This document shows positions 1-9,126 of a stretch of DNA of 20,698 bases, in pieces. The translations under genes and the position numbers were made by a program. The first letter of the stretch is position 1. Each line of letters starts with the position of its first letter. The notes beneath the pieces are model-generated. The model ran no database searches, was not told the DNA's origin, and saw only the letters and a program-made list of their open reading frames with translations. The stretch comes from Quisquiliibacterium sp. (GTDB taxonomy: Bacteria > Pseudomonadota > Gammaproteobacteria > Burkholderiales > Burkholderiaceae_E), in NCBI GenBank assembly GCA_030830765.1, contig JAURMJ010000062.1, positions 1 to 20,698 of the forward strand, read 5' to 3'.

Positions 1-1
1 C

Positions 2-1153
2 TCACACAAGGATCAGTCACACTTCCCAGCAGACATGTACCTGGAGGGCTCCGATCAGCATCGCGGCTGGTTCCACTCATCACTGCTGACCTCCGCCATG
101 CTCAACGGCAGGGCGCCCTACAAGTCACTACTGACGCACGGCTTCGTGGTCGACGGCGAAGGCCGCAAGATGTCCAAGTCCGTAGGCAACGTCATCGCAC
201 CGCAGAAGATTTCGGACACACTCGGCGCCGAAATTCTTCGCCTGTGGGTTGCCAGCACCGACTACTCGGGTGAATTGTCGATCTCCGACGAGATCCTCAA
301 GCGCGTCGTCGAGTCCTATCGCAGGATCCGCAATACCTTGCGCTTTCTACTGGCCAATGTGGCCGACTTTGACTTTGAGCGCGACGCACTGCCGGTCGAC
401 GAGTTATTCGAAATCGATCGTTACGCGATCGCGCTCGCAGCCGAGTGGCAAAAAACGCTCGAGCAGGACCTTGAGCGTTTCGAGTTCCATCCAGTTGTCT
501 CCAAACTGCAGACCTTCTGCTCAGAGGATCTCGGCGCGTTTTATCTGGATATCCTCAAAGACCGCCTCTACACAACCTCTGCCAACAGCCGGGCGCGCCG
601 CTCAGCCCAGACCGCGTTGCACCACATCACCAGCGCACTGCTCAAACTGATGGCCCCGATTCTCTCGTTCACTGCCGAGGAAGCCTGGCCGATCTTTGCG
701 CCCGGGGTGTGGCAGGCACAGGGTGAAACCATCTTCACGCAGACCTATCACGCCTTTCCCGCTGTTCAGGATGCACACCTGCTGATGCCAAAATGGTCGC
801 GCCTGCGTCAGATCCGTGCCGACGTTCAGCGCAGCCTCGAGGAGGTGCGTTCAGCGGGCAACATCGGCTCCTCGCTGCAGGCCGAGGTCACGTTGACCGT
901 CGGCACTGAGGACCACGATCTGCTCTCCACAATCGGTGACGACCTTCGCTTTGTGCTGATCACATCGGCCGCGCGTTTGGCAGCGGGTCCCGATCCTGAA
1001 GTACACATCTCGGTGCAAACAAGCTCCCATGAAAAGTGCGATCGCTGCTGGCATCTGCGAGCCGATGTTGGCTCGAATTCCGAGCATCCGGCAATCTGCG
1101 GCCGTTGTGTCAGCAATCTGTTCGGTGACGGCGAAAGCCGGCAGTTCGCCTGA
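2..1153 (+). CDS. ileS: Isoleucyl-tRNA synthetase, C-terminal part (5' end outside window)
   Basis: Class I aminoacyl-tRNA synthetase that charges tRNA-Ile in the cytoplasm. The frame is open from position 2, so the N-terminal Rossmann half and editing domain lie to the left of the window. Visible are the end of the catalytic core ([12 protein letters not shown]), the KMSKS ATP-binding loop at 167-181 ([10 protein letters not shown]), the helical anticodon-binding domain, and a C-terminal zinc finger (CDRCWH at about 1037 and ICGRC at about 1094-1108), as in the bacterial IleS type with zinc-binding cysteines. It ends at TGA 1151-1153. lspA follows after 11 bases, the common ileS-lspA pairing, so the two are probably co-transcribed. 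No internal damage is seen. Confidence 0.97.
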   Translation, partial: SHKDQSHFPADMYLEGSDQHRGWFHSSLLTSAMLNGRAPYKSLLTHGFVVDGEGRKMSKSVGNVIAPQKISDTLGAEILRLWVASTDYSGELSISDEILKRVVESYRRIRNTLRFLLANVADFDFERDALPVDELFEIDRYAIALAAEWQKTLEQDLERFEFHPVVSKLQTFCSEDLGAFYLDILKDRLYTTSANSRARRSAQTALHHITSALLKLMAPILSFTAEEAWPIFAPGVWQAQGETIFTQTYHAFPAVQDAHLLMPKWSRLRQIRADVQRSLEEVRSAGNIGSSLQAEVTLTVGTEDHDLLSTIGDDLRFVLITSAARLAAGPDPEVHISVQTSSHEKCDRCWHLRADVGSNSEHPAICGRCVSNLFGDGESRQFA

Positions 1154-1164
1154 CCGGATCCCCC

Positions 1165-1674
1165 ATGGCCAGATCCCGTCCTGATCTCCGAAGCAAGACG
1201 CGCTCACCGATTGTGTGGTTCGGGCTGGCGATTCTGATCATCGTCATTGATCAGGTCACCAAATTCTCTGCACTTGAGCTGATTCGGTATGGCCAGCGGC
1301 TACCTGTGATCAGCGGCTGGTTTGACCTGACGCTGGTTTACAACACCGGCGCTGCCTTCAGCTTCCTGGCTAAGGCCGGTGGCTGGCAGCGCTGGTTTTT
1401 CATCGGGATCGGCCTGCTCGCGTCGCTGTTCATTATCTGGATGCTGGTGCGCCATGCTGCCCAGACGATGTTTTCGCTTGGGTTGAGCCTGATTCTCGGC
1501 GGCGCCCTTGGCAATGTCATCGATCGCATCGTCCATGGCACGGCCGTTGACTTCCTGCTGGTTTATCGCGACCCGTGGTACTGGCCGGCGTTCAACGTTG
1601 CAGACAGTGCAATCACGGTCGGCGCCACGTTACTGATCCTGGACGAATTCCGCCGCGTCAGACGCTCGCGCTGA
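1165..1674 (+). CDS. lspA: Lipoprotein signal peptidase (signal peptidase II)
   Basis: Inner-membrane aspartyl protease that removes the signal peptide of prolipoproteins after diacylglyceryl transfer. The 169-residue length is typical. The protein shows four hydrophobic segments (about residues 15-35, 75-95, 100-120 and 143-160) and the family motifs [10 protein letters not shown] (58-67), GNVIDR (116-121) and FNVADSAI (143-150); the catalytic aspartates are D120 and D147. It starts at ATG 1165, 11 bases after ileS. No strong Shine-Dalgarno sequence is visible, which suits expression coupled to ileS. A possible client in this window is FccB, which carries a lipobox-like LSAC; that link is inference. 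Confidence 0.97.
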   Translation: MARSRPDLRSKTRSPIVWFGLAILIIVIDQVTKFSALELIRYGQRLPVISGWFDLTLVYNTGAAFSFLAKAGGWQRWFFIGIGLLASLFIIWMLVRHAAQTMFSLGLSLILGGALGNVIDRIVHGTAVDFLLVYRDPWYWPAFNVADSAITVGATLLILDEFRRVRRSR

Positions 1675-1801
1675 GAGATCGTTTGGCTTTGAATGAACAA
1701 TCAGACCATTGCGGATTAGCCATTCACCTTGACCATTTCATGATTCACTGCGTCAATCACCATCTGACAACCCACTGATCCAACCGGTACGGACCCTTCT
1801 G

Positions 1802-3007
1802 ATGGAACTGTCGAACCGCCACATCCTGCTGGGCATCACCGGCGGCGTCGCTGCCTACAAGAGCGCCCAGTTCGCCCGCGAACTGCAGCGCCACGGCGCG
1901 AGCGTTCAGGTCGTCATGACCGAGGCAGCGACCCGTTTCGTTGGCCCGGTGACCTTTCAGGCACTGACCGGTCGACGGGTCTACACTGATCAGTGGGATG
2001 CCAGCATTCCGAACAACATGGCCCATATCGAACTATCGCGCGAGGCCGATGTGATTGTGATTGCACCGACAACCGCGGACTTCATTGCCAAACTGGCCAA
2101 CGGCCTGGCCGATGACCTGCTGTCCACGCTTTGCATCGCCCGTGCCTGCCCTTTGCTGGTTGCCCCAGCCATGAACCGTGAGATGTGGGCCAACCCGGCC
2201 ACGCAGCGCAACGTTGCGCAACTGGTCGCGGATGGCATCGAATTGCTCGGCCCCGAGACCGGCGATCAGGCCTGCGGCGAAACCGGTATGGGACGAATGC
2301 TTGAACCCGAGGCCCTGCTTGAGCGGACGATCGGGTTCTTCGTGCCCAAATCTCTGCAAGGTCGCAGGGTCTTGATTACCGCCGGTCCAACGTTTGAACC
2401 GATCGATCCGGTCAGAGGGATTACCAACCTGTCTTCCGGAAAGATGGGGTTCGCAATCGCCAGGGCCTGTCAGCAAGCTGGCGCGCAGGTCACGCTGATC
2501 GCTGGAGCGACCAGTCTGCCAACTCCGCTACAGGTTGAACGAATGAATGTCTCCACTGCGCGGCAGATGTTCGATGCAGTCAACCAGGTGCTGGCCGATG
2601 GGGCGCGGACGGATGTCTTCATTTCGGTCGCCGCAGTGGCAGACTGGCGCGTCGAGAATGCCAGTGAGAGCAAGCTGAAAAAGAGTGCGGACGGCAAGCC
2701 ACCGGAACTGCAGTTCGCCGAGAATCCGGACATCCTGGCCAGCGTCGCGGCGCGTGAGAATGCCCCTTATTGCGTCGGATTTGCGGCTGAGAGTGAAGAT
2801 CTCGAGCGGAACGCTCAGCAAAAGCGTCTGCGCAAGCGCGTCCCGCTGCTTGTGGCCAATATTGGACAGGCCACCTTCGGGCGCGATGACAACGAACTGC
2901 TGCTGATTGATGAACATGGCACCCAAAAACTTGATCGCGCCAGCAAGGACGCGCTCGCATCCGAACTGACCCGCGAGATCGCCAAGCGGCTCAACGGAAC
3001 ACGATGA
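1802..3007 (+). CDS. coaBC: Bifunctional phosphopantothenoylcysteine decarboxylase / phosphopantothenate-cysteine ligase
   Basis: Catalyses two consecutive steps of coenzyme A synthesis: CTP-dependent joining of 4'-phosphopantothenate to cysteine (CoaB), then FMN-dependent decarboxylation (CoaC). The 401-residue length matches the fused Dfp protein. The CoaC half (about 1-185) has GGVAAYKS (14-21), active-site H75 in NNMAHIEL, PAMNREMW (122-129, with N125) and the lid motif ACGETGMGRM (157-166, with C158). The CoaB half (about 188-400) has ITAGPTFEPIDPVRGITNLS with N209, AAVADW (277-282) and the catalytic-lysine region around K291. A 127-base gap separates it from lspA. Its TGA overlaps an ATG (ATGA, 3004-3007) that opens a 16-codon frame. 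Confidence 0.97.
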   Translation: MELSNRHILLGITGGVAAYKSAQFARELQRHGASVQVVMTEAATRFVGPVTFQALTGRRVYTDQWDASIPNNMAHIELSREADVIVIAPTTADFIAKLANGLADDLLSTLCIARACPLLVAPAMNREMWANPATQRNVAQLVADGIELLGPETGDQACGETGMGRMLEPEALLERTIGFFVPKSLQGRRVLITAGPTFEPIDPVRGITNLSSGKMGFAIARACQQAGAQVTLIAGATSLPTPLQVERMNVSTARQMFDAVNQVLADGARTDVFISVAAVADWRVENASESKLKKSADGKPPELQFAENPDILASVAARENAPYCVGFAAESEDLERNAQQKRLRKRVPLLVANIGQATFGRDDNELLLIDEHGTQKLDRASKDALASELTREIAKRLNGTR

Positions 3008-3054
3008 ACATTGCGCCAGTTGACCGGAACACGCTGACGGAACTCGGCCAATGA
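3004..3054 (+). CDS. Possible 16-codon mini-ORF bridging coaBC and the next gene
   Basis: The ATG at 3004 overlaps the coaBC stop (ATGA). Sixteen codons later the frame stops at TGA 3052-3054, which overlaps the ATG of the next gene at 3051 (again ATGA). The product would be [16 protein letters not shown], with no recognisable motif. Because both junctions are four-base overlaps, it could act as a translational-coupling relay carrying ribosomes from coaBC into the downstream gene, not as a functional peptide. It could equally be chance, since ATG and TGA are common and the frame is very short. Conservation of its length or of both junctions would be needed for belief. Confidence 0.3.
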   Translation: MNIAPVDRNTLTELGQ

Positions 3055-3644
3055 GAATCATCCGACCTCTGGATGGCAGCAATTTGCTGGTCGATGGCCT
3101 TGAGCCCAAGAACGGTGATTTCGCGAGCTACGTTGAGGAGCTGACGCGGCTGCCGATCAGTCCTCCAGTCGCCCATCAGTTTCCTACGGATCAGCCGACC
3201 CGCCCGAGTGATGAGACGGGATGGGGACATGACCCGGCGCAGCGACTCTCGCAGGGCAGTCATCAAAATCCTACGATGCTCGAAGAGCGCTCCGCACCAC
3301 GCCGGGAAGCCGCTCCAAGCGACATGCCGTCTCCCGGCACATCGATTTTTCAATCACCGGCGCATTCCGCCTCGCGGTCCCTGCCGAAAGATCTTCAGGG
3401 CATGGGTTCACAAGGCACGCGGAGCCATGGCGAACCCTTCGACCTTGAACGATGGATCGTCTCGAAAGTCAAACGGATTACACGCTTCGGTCGCGAGCTT
3501 TCCGCCGCACTGATCCTAGCCGGCATCGTCCTGATCGCAGCCGCCATCTCAAATCAAAAATGGCTGCCGGTTGATCCGGCGCCAGGTTTCGTCATGATCG
3601 CCGTCGGCGTGATACTGCGGCGCATCGCCTCCAGAATGAGCTGA
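3051..3644 (+). CDS. Unrecognised protein: long disordered N-terminus and C-terminal two-helix membrane hairpin
   Basis: I do not recognise this family. The 197-residue product begins with about 30 ordinary residues, then about 100 residues rich in Pro, Ser, Gly, Arg and Gln (roughly 35-130) that look disordered. A charged stretch (about 131-148, [20 protein letters not shown]) leads into two hydrophobic segments (about 150-167 and 178-190) separated by a short loop, [10 protein letters not shown]. Both ends probably lie on the cytoplasmic side, given the flanking basic residues (RRIASR at the end). The ATG at 3051 is linked to coaBC through a mini-ORF, and the stop lies one base before dut. 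Codon use resembles the neighbours. It fills the coaBC-dut gap in the same orientation, so it is probably a real operon member, with unknown function. Confidence 0.65.
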   Translation: MRIIRPLDGSNLLVDGLEPKNGDFASYVEELTRLPISPPVAHQFPTDQPTRPSDETGWGHDPAQRLSQGSHQNPTMLEERSAPRREAAPSDMPSPGTSIFQSPAHSASRSLPKDLQGMGSQGTRSHGEPFDLERWIVSKVKRITRFGRELSAALILAGIVLIAAAISNQKWLPVDPAPGFVMIAVGVILRRIASRMS

Positions 3645-3645
3645 T

Positions 3646-4092
3646 ATGAATCTCGAAATCAAAATTCTTGACGACCGCATCCGCGAAAACCTGCCGGCCT
3701 ATGCAACACGCGGCAGTGCAGGTCTTGATCTGCGCGCCTGCCTCGATGCCCCGCTGCAACTTGCCCCGGGCCAGACCGAACTGCTGCCGACCGGCCTGGC
3801 AATCCATCTGGGGGACCCGGGCTTTGCGGCAGTGATCCTGCCGCGCTCCGGACTGGGTCACAAGCATGGCATTGTGCTGGGCAATCTGGTTGGTCTGATC
3901 GATTCGGATTACCAGGGCCAGCTGATGGTCTCTTGCTGGAATCGTGGCCAGTCGTCATTCACGATCGAGCCAATGGAGCGGATCGCACAACTGGTTATCG
4001 TGCCCGTCGTACAGGCGACGCTGCAGATCGTGGATGAATTTGCGGTCAGCGAGCGTGGTGCAGGCGGCTTTGGCAGCACAGGCACACGCTAA
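3646..4092 (+). CDS. dut: Deoxyuridine 5'-triphosphate nucleotidohydrolase (dUTPase)
   Basis: Hydrolyses dUTP to dUMP and pyrophosphate, keeping uracil out of DNA and supplying dUMP for thymidylate synthesis. The 148-residue length fits the homotrimeric family. All five motifs are visible: motif 1 [12 protein letters not shown] (20-31), motif 2 PRSGLG (66-71), motif 3 [15 protein letters not shown] (79-93, containing the catalytic Asp), motif 4 around RIAQLVI (112-118) and the glycine-rich C-terminal motif 5 [11 protein letters not shown] (136-146). The ATG at 3646 lies one base after the preceding stop, so translation is probably coupled. The coaBC-dut association is widespread in proteobacteria. 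It converges on the transaldolase gene 74 bases away. Confidence 0.97.
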   Translation: MNLEIKILDDRIRENLPAYATRGSAGLDLRACLDAPLQLAPGQTELLPTGLAIHLGDPGFAAVILPRSGLGHKHGIVLGNLVGLIDSDYQGQLMVSCWNRGQSSFTIEPMERIAQLVIVPVVQATLQIVDEFAVSERGAGGFGSTGTR

Positions 4093-4166
4093 CCCGTCTC
4101 AAGCCGTCCTGGCTCGGTGCTGGTCAATGCGCAGCATCGGCGATCCGGCCCACAACACCGCCGGCG
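4093..4166. other. Short convergent intergenic region between dut and tal
   Basis: These 74 bases separate two convergent stop codons. A weak inverted repeat, CCGGC (4145-4149) and GCCGG (4160-4164) with a ten-base loop, could fold on either strand, but no T-tract follows on either side, so it is not a convincing intrinsic terminator. I see nothing else. Confidence 0.3.
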
Positions 4167-5102
4167 TCAGCGATCTGCGAGCACCATCTGCTCGAGCTTG
4201 ACCGCATCGGCGACAAACTGACGGATCCCTTCAGCCAGTTTCTCGGTAGCCATCGCATCCTCGTTCAGCGCAAATCGGAAATGCTTCTCGTCAAAGCGCA
4301 CACGTTCGATGTGCAGCTTCGATGCCTCCTGTGCATCCAGCTTGCGGATCAACTGCTGATCAGTCTGACTCAGTTGCTCAAGCAATTCCGGACTGATTGT
4401 CAGCAGATCACAGCCTGACAGTGAGAGGATCTGACCGGTATTGCGAAAGCTCGCCCCCATCACCTCAGTCTGATACCCGAACCGCTTGAAATATTCGAAG
4501 ATTCTCCGGACTGACTGTACGCCCGGATCCTCGTCGCCCTGGAAATCTACACCATCGCGCTTGCGATACCAGTCGTAGATTCGTCCAACAAATGGAGAGA
4601 TCAGCGTCACGCCCGCATCCGCACAGGCGACCGCCTGTGCGAACGAAAACAGCAGTGTCAGGTTGCAACGGATACCCTCGGCCTCAAGACGCTCGGCCGC
4701 CCGAATGCCTTCCCAGGTCGAGGCGATCTTGATCAGCACTCGCTCGCGGCCGATGCCCTGCGCCGCATAGAGATCAATCAGCCGATGGGCCTTGGCCACC
4801 GAGGCTTCGCTGTCGAACGACAACCGGGCATCCACCTCCGTCGAGACACGCCCAGGAATGATGTCAAGGATCTCGCGACCGAACCGGACCAGCAGGCGAT
4901 CACAGACCTCTTCGGCGGTCTCATTCGGATGAGCCGTGACCGTTTCATCAAGCAGATGGCGATATTCGGCCTTCGACACTGCCTTCAGGATCAGCGACGG
5001 ATTAGTCGTCGCATCCCGGGGCGAGTAGGCTCGCATCGAGTTGAAATCGCCGGTATCGGCCACCACCGTTGTGAACTGTTTGAGTTGATCCAGTGCTGAC
5101 AT
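4167..5102 (-). CDS. tal: Transaldolase (TalB type)
   Basis: Enzyme of the non-oxidative pentose phosphate pathway, moving a dihydroxyacetone unit between sedoheptulose 7-phosphate and glyceraldehyde 3-phosphate. The N-terminus [19 protein letters not shown] aligns with E. coli-type TalB. ATTNPSLI follows at 31-38, and the Schiff-base lysine is K125 in [11 protein letters not shown], with CNLTLLFS at 146-153. From this start the protein has 311 residues, close to the usual length of about 317. I chose ATG 5102 by homology; ATG 5108 two codons earlier is possible, and both sit behind a GGAGAG-type ribosome site. A longer in-frame extension to 5150 lacks family similarity. The gene stands alone, divergent from rfbB. 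Confidence 0.95.
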   Translation of the reverse strand: MSALDQLKQFTTVVADTGDFNSMRAYSPRDATTNPSLILKAVSKAEYRHLLDETVTAHPNETAEEVCDRLLVRFGREILDIIPGRVSTEVDARLSFDSEASVAKAHRLIDLYAAQGIGRERVLIKIASTWEGIRAAERLEAEGIRCNLTLLFSFAQAVACADAGVTLISPFVGRIYDWYRKRDGVDFQGDEDPGVQSVRRIFEYFKRFGYQTEVMGASFRNTGQILSLSGCDLLTISPELLEQLSQTDQQLIRKLDAQEASKLHIERVRFDEKHFRFALNEDAMATEKLAEGIRQFVADAVKLEQMVLADR

Positions 5103-5243
5103 CGTCATTGCTCTCCGAATGGATGGATTATGACTGATCCCCTGACACAATCCGGCGCAATACGCCCTATGCCCTAACCGATCAGCATGCGGTCACCCCC
5201 TCACTCATGGGATCATTCAGGTTTTTCAGATGGGCAAAACGCA
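5103..5243. promoter_or_regulatory. Divergent intergenic region between tal and rfbB
   Basis: These 141 bases must hold the leftward tal promoter and probably the rightward rfb promoter. On the minus strand a CATAAT hexamer (close to TATAAT) lies about 20 bases upstream of tal, but I find no well-spaced -35 partner. The rfbB side shows GTTTTTCAG about 20 bases before the start and no clear Shine-Dalgarno sequence. Promoter positions cannot be assigned with confidence. Confidence 0.3.
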
Positions 5244-6317
5244 ATGATCCTTGTGACCGGCGGTGCCGGCTTCATCGGCTCGAATTTCATCATCGACTGG
5301 CTGGGTACAGCAGCACAACCTGAGGCGATTCTCAACATTGACTGCCTGAGCTATGCGGGCAACCTGGAGAATCTGGCCTCCGTGCAAACCAGTCCAGCCT
5401 ACCGGTTTGAAAAACTCGACATCTGCGATCAGCCGGCGATCCAGGCTTTGTTTGTCCAGCATCGGCCGCGCGCCATCGTGCATTTCGCTGCAGAGAGCCA
5501 CGTGGACCGCTCGATTCTCGGCCCCGGCGAGTTCGTGCGCACCAATATCCAAGGCACCTTCTCGCTGCTCGAAGCTGCTCGTGCCTACTGGGGCGAACTC
5601 CAGGAAAAGGAGCGCGAGCAATTTCGTTTCCTGCACGTCTCCACCGACGAGGTCTACGGCTCGCTTGGTCCAAAGGATCCCGCCTTCTCAGAGATAACGC
5701 CGTATCAGCCGAACAGCCCGTATTCAGCCTCCAAGGCGGCCTCAGATCATCTGGTACGCGCCTATCATCACACCTACGGCCTGCCCACGCTGACGACCAA
5801 TTGTTCGAACAATTACGGCCCCTACCAGTTCCCCGAAAAACTGATTCCACTGATCATCGCCAATGCATTGGCCGGCAGACCGCTGCCGGTCTATGGCGAC
5901 GGCATGAATGTGCGCGACTGGCTGTATGTTGGTGACCATTGCAGCGCGATCCGTCGTGTTCTGGAGGCCGGCAGACCGGGCGAGACCTATAACATCGGCG
6001 GCAACAATGAAATGCCCAATATCGAGGTGGTCCGCAGAATATGCCGCGAGCTTGATCGACTACGCCCCGACTCCAAGGGCCCACGCGAGCAGCTGATCAA
6101 ATTTGTCACTGATCGGCCTGGGCACGATCGGCGCTATGCGATTGATGCGCGCAAAATTGAACGGGAGCTGGGCTGGACTCCGGAACACACTTTCGAAACC
6201 GGCCTGCAGAGCACCGTACGCTGGTATCTGGAACACCAGGACTGGGTTGCCCATGTGCAGTCTGGCGAATACAAGCAATGGATCGCGACCAACTACTCGG
6301 AGCGTGACGCGCGATGA
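5244..6317 (+). CDS. rfbB: dTDP-glucose 4,6-dehydratase (RmlB)
   Basis: Second enzyme of dTDP-L-rhamnose synthesis: converts dTDP-D-glucose to dTDP-4-keto-6-deoxy-D-glucose, using tightly bound NAD. It is an extended short-chain dehydrogenase. The nucleotide-binding [10 protein letters not shown] lies at residues 5-13, the catalytic Thr-Asp-Glu in STDEVYG is T134-D135-E136, and the YxxxK motif is Y160/K164 in [12 protein letters not shown] chose ATG 5244 because the family begins with a residue or two before the glycine motif, giving 357 residues; an earlier in-frame start at 5187 adds 19 unrelated residues. Its stop overlaps the rfbA start (ATGA 6314-6317). It is the first gene of a four-gene operon. 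Confidence 0.96.
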   Translation: MILVTGGAGFIGSNFIIDWLGTAAQPEAILNIDCLSYAGNLENLASVQTSPAYRFEKLDICDQPAIQALFVQHRPRAIVHFAAESHVDRSILGPGEFVRTNIQGTFSLLEAARAYWGELQEKEREQFRFLHVSTDEVYGSLGPKDPAFSEITPYQPNSPYSASKAASDHLVRAYHHTYGLPTLTTNCSNNYGPYQFPEKLIPLIIANALAGRPLPVYGDGMNVRDWLYVGDHCSAIRRVLEAGRPGETYNIGGNNEMPNIEVVRRICRELDRLRPDSKGPREQLIKFVTDRPGHDRRYAIDARKIERELGWTPEHTFETGLQSTVRWYLEHQDWVAHVQSGEYKQWIATNYSERDAR

Positions 6318-7189
6318 AAGGCATCATTCTTGCCGGCGGCTCCGGCACCCGACTGCATCCGGTGACTCAGGCCGTCTCCAAGCAATTGCTCCCGATCTAT
6401 GACAAGCCGATGATCTATTACCCGCTGTCCACGCTGATGCTGGCCGGCATCCGGGACATCTTGATCATCTCGACCCCGCAGGACACGCCACGCTTCGAGC
6501 AATTGCTCGGCACTGGCGAACGCTGGGGCTTGAATCTGCAGTATGCGGTCCAGCCCTCACCGGATGGTCTGGCTCAGGCTTTTCTGATCGGGGAACGATT
6601 CATCGGCGATGAGCCCTGTGCCTTGGTGCTTGGCGACAACATCTTCTATGGTCATGATCTGGCCAAAGAACTGGTCGGCGCCGCGCGACGCACCGAAGGG
6701 GCAACCGTGTTCGCCTATCCGGTACACGATCCCGAGCGTTACGGGGTGGTCGAATTTGATGAGCGAGGCAAGGCGATCAGCCTGGAGGAAAAGCCCGCTC
6801 AACCGAAATCGCGCTATGCCGTCACGGGTTTGTACTTTTACGACAAGCAGGTGGTGGATATTGCCAAGAGCCTTAAACCCTCGGCCCGGGGCGAGCTGGA
6901 AATTACGGATCTGAACCGGATCTACCTGGAACATAACCGGCTTGATGTACGTGTCATGGGCCGCGGTCATGCCTGGCTTGACACTGGCACGCATGAATCG
7001 CTGATCGAAGCCTCGCTATTCGTCCAGACGCTGGAGAAACGACAAGGTCTGAAGATCGCCTGCCCCGAGGAAATCGCCTATCGGCTCGGGTATATCAGCG
7101 CGGAACAGCTGCAGACACTGGCAGAACCACTGATCAAGAGCGGGTATGGGCAATATCTGGTTGGCGTTCTGCGCGACCAGGTCTTTTGA
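6314..7189 (+). CDS. rfbA: Glucose-1-phosphate thymidylyltransferase (RmlA)
   Basis: First and feedback-controlled step of dTDP-L-rhamnose synthesis: glucose 1-phosphate plus dTTP gives dTDP-glucose and pyrophosphate. The N-terminal signature [16 protein letters not shown] (3-18), followed by [17 protein letters not shown], is the classic nucleotidyltransferase motif binding dTTP and magnesium. [11 protein letters not shown] and the EEKP region follow, also as in RmlA. The 291-residue length is typical. It starts inside the rfbB stop (ATGA) with a GGAG about ten bases upstream within rfbB, so translation is coupled. rfbC follows after 23 bases. Confidence 0.97.
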   Translation: MKGIILAGGSGTRLHPVTQAVSKQLLPIYDKPMIYYPLSTLMLAGIRDILIISTPQDTPRFEQLLGTGERWGLNLQYAVQPSPDGLAQAFLIGERFIGDEPCALVLGDNIFYGHDLAKELVGAARRTEGATVFAYPVHDPERYGVVEFDERGKAISLEEKPAQPKSRYAVTGLYFYDKQVVDIAKSLKPSARGELEITDLNRIYLEHNRLDVRVMGRGHAWLDTGTHESLIEASLFVQTLEKRQGLKIACPEEIAYRLGYISAEQLQTLAEPLIKSGYGQYLVGVLRDQVF

Positions 7190-7212
7190 ACCTGCAGCTA
7201 TAGACCCAGACC

Positions 7213-7764
7213 ATGAACGTCATCCAGACAACGCTACCAGGTGTCCTGCTACTCGAGCCCCGGGTCTTCGGCGACGAACGCGGGTTTTTCTTCGAAAGCT
7301 TCAACGCCCGCACCTTCCAGCAGGCCACAGGCATCACGGAACCCTTCGTGCAGGACAATCATTCGCACTCCAAGCGGGGCGTACTGCGTGGCCTTCACTA
7401 TCAGATCCTTCAACCCCAGGGAAAACTGGTCCGGGCCGTCACCGGTGAGGTCTTCGATGCGGTTGTGGATCTTCGCCGCAGTTCACCGACTTTTGGGCGC
7501 TGGGAAGGTTTCATGCTTTCCGCCGAGAATAAACGCATGTTGTGGGTTCCCCCTGGTTTCGGGCATGGCTATCTGGTCATCTCCGAGTCGGCTGATTTTC
7601 TCTACAAGACCACCGACTACTGGGCGCCCGAGCATGAACGCTGCGTGCTGTGGAACGATTCGCAGATTGGCGTGCAGTGGCCTCTGCCCCAAGGTCTTGC
7701 TCCCACCTTGTCGGCCAAGGATCAACAAGGCGTCGCTTTCGGCCAGGCCGAGGTCTATCCGTGA
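7213..7764 (+). CDS. rfbC: dTDP-4-dehydrorhamnose 3,5-epimerase (RmlC)
   Basis: Third step of the rhamnose pathway: epimerises C3 and C5 of dTDP-4-keto-6-deoxyglucose. It is a cupin-fold dimer. The motif QDNHSHSKRGVLRGLHYQ (47-64) contains the catalytic-base histidine H62, K71 follows, and Y131 in FLYKTTDYWAPEHE is the expected general acid. PPGFGHGYLV (113-122) is also conserved. The 183-residue length is typical. Its TGA overlaps the GTG start of rfbD (GTGA 7761-7764). Confidence 0.96.
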   Translation: MNVIQTTLPGVLLLEPRVFGDERGFFFESFNARTFQQATGITEPFVQDNHSHSKRGVLRGLHYQILQPQGKLVRAVTGEVFDAVVDLRRSSPTFGRWEGFMLSAENKRMLWVPPGFGHGYLVISESADFLYKTTDYWAPEHERCVLWNDSQIGVQWPLPQGLAPTLSAKDQQGVAFGQAEVYP

Positions 7765-8654
7765 AGATCCTGCTCACCGGAGTCACCGGACAGGTCGGCG
7801 GAGCACTGGTCGAGCCGCTGTCACAGATTGGCCAAGTCATCTGCGCGGATCGCGCCACAGTTGATCTGGCTTCACCCGATTCAATTCGTCAAACCATGCG
7901 CCGGATCCGCCCGACCTTGGTCATCAATCCAGCTGCCTACACGGCCGTGGATCGCGCTGAAAGCGAAACCGAGCTGGCTCTGCAGATCAACGGCATCGCT
8001 CCTGGCGTGCTTGCCGAGGAATGTGCGCAGCTGGGCGCCAGACTGGTTCATTTCTCGACTGACTATGTCTTTGATGGCAGCAAGCCGACGCCCTATGTTG
8101 AAAGTGATCCACCTGCGCCAAGCAGCGCATATGGACGCAGCAAGCTGGCTGGCGAACAAGCGATCACCGGCAGCAGCTGCCGACATCTGATTTTCCGGAC
8201 AAGCTGGGTCTATAGCCTGCGAGGCGCAAACTTTCTGCGCACGATGTTCCGGCTCGCCGGTGAGCGCGAAGAACTGCGAGTCGTCGATGATCAACGCGGC
8301 GCACCAACCACGGCACAAGCCATCGCGCTGGCCTGTACCGCCCTGCTTCCCGCCTGGCTGGCTGATCCGCGTACCGACCGGGACGGGATTTATCACCTGA
8401 GTTGCGGCGGTTCGACCACCTGGTGCGGCTTCGCAGGCAGGATCGTTGCGCATCTGGATCAGATTGCGAAGGCCCTGGACCAGCCCTGCCCCGCGACAAG
8501 ACCACGGGTGACACCGATCCTGACCGAGGACTATCCAACCCCAGCCAAACGACCACACAATTCGGTCCTGGATAACAGCAAACTGCTGCGCTCGTTTGAG
8601 GTGAACCTCGCGAACTGGGAAGAAGCGTTCAGCCAGCTACTGACGACGCACTGA
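7761..8654 (+). CDS. rfbD: dTDP-4-dehydrorhamnose reductase (RmlD)
   Basis: Last step of the pathway: NAD(P)H-dependent reduction to dTDP-L-rhamnose. It is an extended short-chain dehydrogenase with LLTGVTGQVG at 4-13, INPAAYTAVDRAE at 55-67, STDYVFDG at 99-106 and the catalytic YxxxK as Y124/K128 in AYGRSKLAGE. I chose GTG 7761 because it places the Rossmann motif at the very N-terminus and overlaps the rfbC stop by four bases; upstream in-frame codons encode unrelated sequence antisense to nothing and overlapping rfbC. The length is 297 residues. Its 3' end overlaps the convergent dsbB gene by 18 bases, with no visible terminator between them. No glycosyltransferase follows, so the operon is purely a precursor module. 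Confidence 0.95.
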   Translation: MKILLTGVTGQVGGALVEPLSQIGQVICADRATVDLASPDSIRQTMRRIRPTLVINPAAYTAVDRAESETELALQINGIAPGVLAEECAQLGARLVHFSTDYVFDGSKPTPYVESDPPAPSSAYGRSKLAGEQAITGSSCRHLIFRTSWVYSLRGANFLRTMFRLAGEREELRVVDDQRGAPTTAQAIALACTALLPAWLADPRTDRDGIYHLSCGGSTTWCGFAGRIVAHLDQIAKALDQPCPATRPRVTPILTEDYPTPAKRPHNSVLDNSKLLRSFEVNLANWEEAFSQLLTTH

Positions 8655-9104
8655 TCCGAGCATCACCACGACGCCAAAAGCGCCGAGTACCGCGAAAGCC
8701 AGCAGGCTCCAGATTGCAAACGGCAGGCCAAGAAACGGCATGTTGGCTTGGTTACAGGGCGCATCAGCAAAAAACATCCACGGAGCCAGCTCGTGAAGCG
8801 ACAGCTTCATGATGACCTGATCAGCCAGCGTCAGCCCGCAGGACTCGCTTCGCGATGCAACGAAATGCAGATGAAGGGCTGCCGCGGCACCAGCCATCGC
8901 AAGCGCATCGACCAAAACCCCGAAGATCAGTTGACCGGACCTTCCGCGCGCTGAAAGCGCTCCGATCGCACTCACCACCGCGATCGCCAAAAAAATAAGC
9001 CTTTGCAGAACACACCAGGCACAAGGTGCCAGTCCGAAACCGTGCTGCAGCAGCAATCCAGCCGCAAGAATGAGAATGCTCGCTACCGAGCAGGCAGCGA
9101 GCAT
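8637..9104 (-). CDS. dsbB: Disulfide bond formation protein B
   Basis: Inner-membrane quinone-dependent oxidase that reoxidises periplasmic DsbA. The 155-residue product has four hydrophobic segments (about 5-22, 35-50, 58-82 and 125-150). The first periplasmic loop has the CxxC pair C28/C31 in PCAWCVLQR. The second carries C89 (ESCGL) and C117 (APCNQ), the four essential cysteines of the family. I chose ATG 9104 because it starts just before the first membrane helix and 22 bases after the fccB stop; an in-frame extension to 9278 would overlap fccB with a non-family sequence. Its TAG lies inside the 3' end of convergent rfbD. It appears to be the third gene of an fccA-fccB-dsbB operon. Confidence 0.92.
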   Translation of the reverse strand: MLAACSVASILILAAGLLLQHGFGLAPCAWCVLQRLIFLAIAVVSAIGALSARGRSGQLIFGVLVDALAMAGAAAALHLHFVASRSESCGLTLADQVIMKLSLHELAPWMFFADAPCNQANMPFLGLPFAIWSLLAFAVLGAFGVVVMLGSVRRQ

Positions 9105-9126
9105 TCGACGGGCGGTTTCAGTACGA

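Noticed and set aside
1721..1760. Short repeats (ATTCAC twice, AATCAC once) between lspA and coaBC.
   Set aside because: At six bases and imperfect they are too short to stand out from chance.
2991..3353. Open frames on the minus strand (2991-3353) and in another plus frame (3208-3513) across the unknown membrane gene.
   Set aside because: Their composition is not protein-like; the 3051-3644 frame has membrane helices and fits exactly between its neighbours.
5244..8654. The rfbBACD block as a horizontally acquired O-antigen island.
   Set aside because: Base composition is similar to the flanks, no mobile element or glycosyltransferase is nearby, and only the precursor pathway is present.
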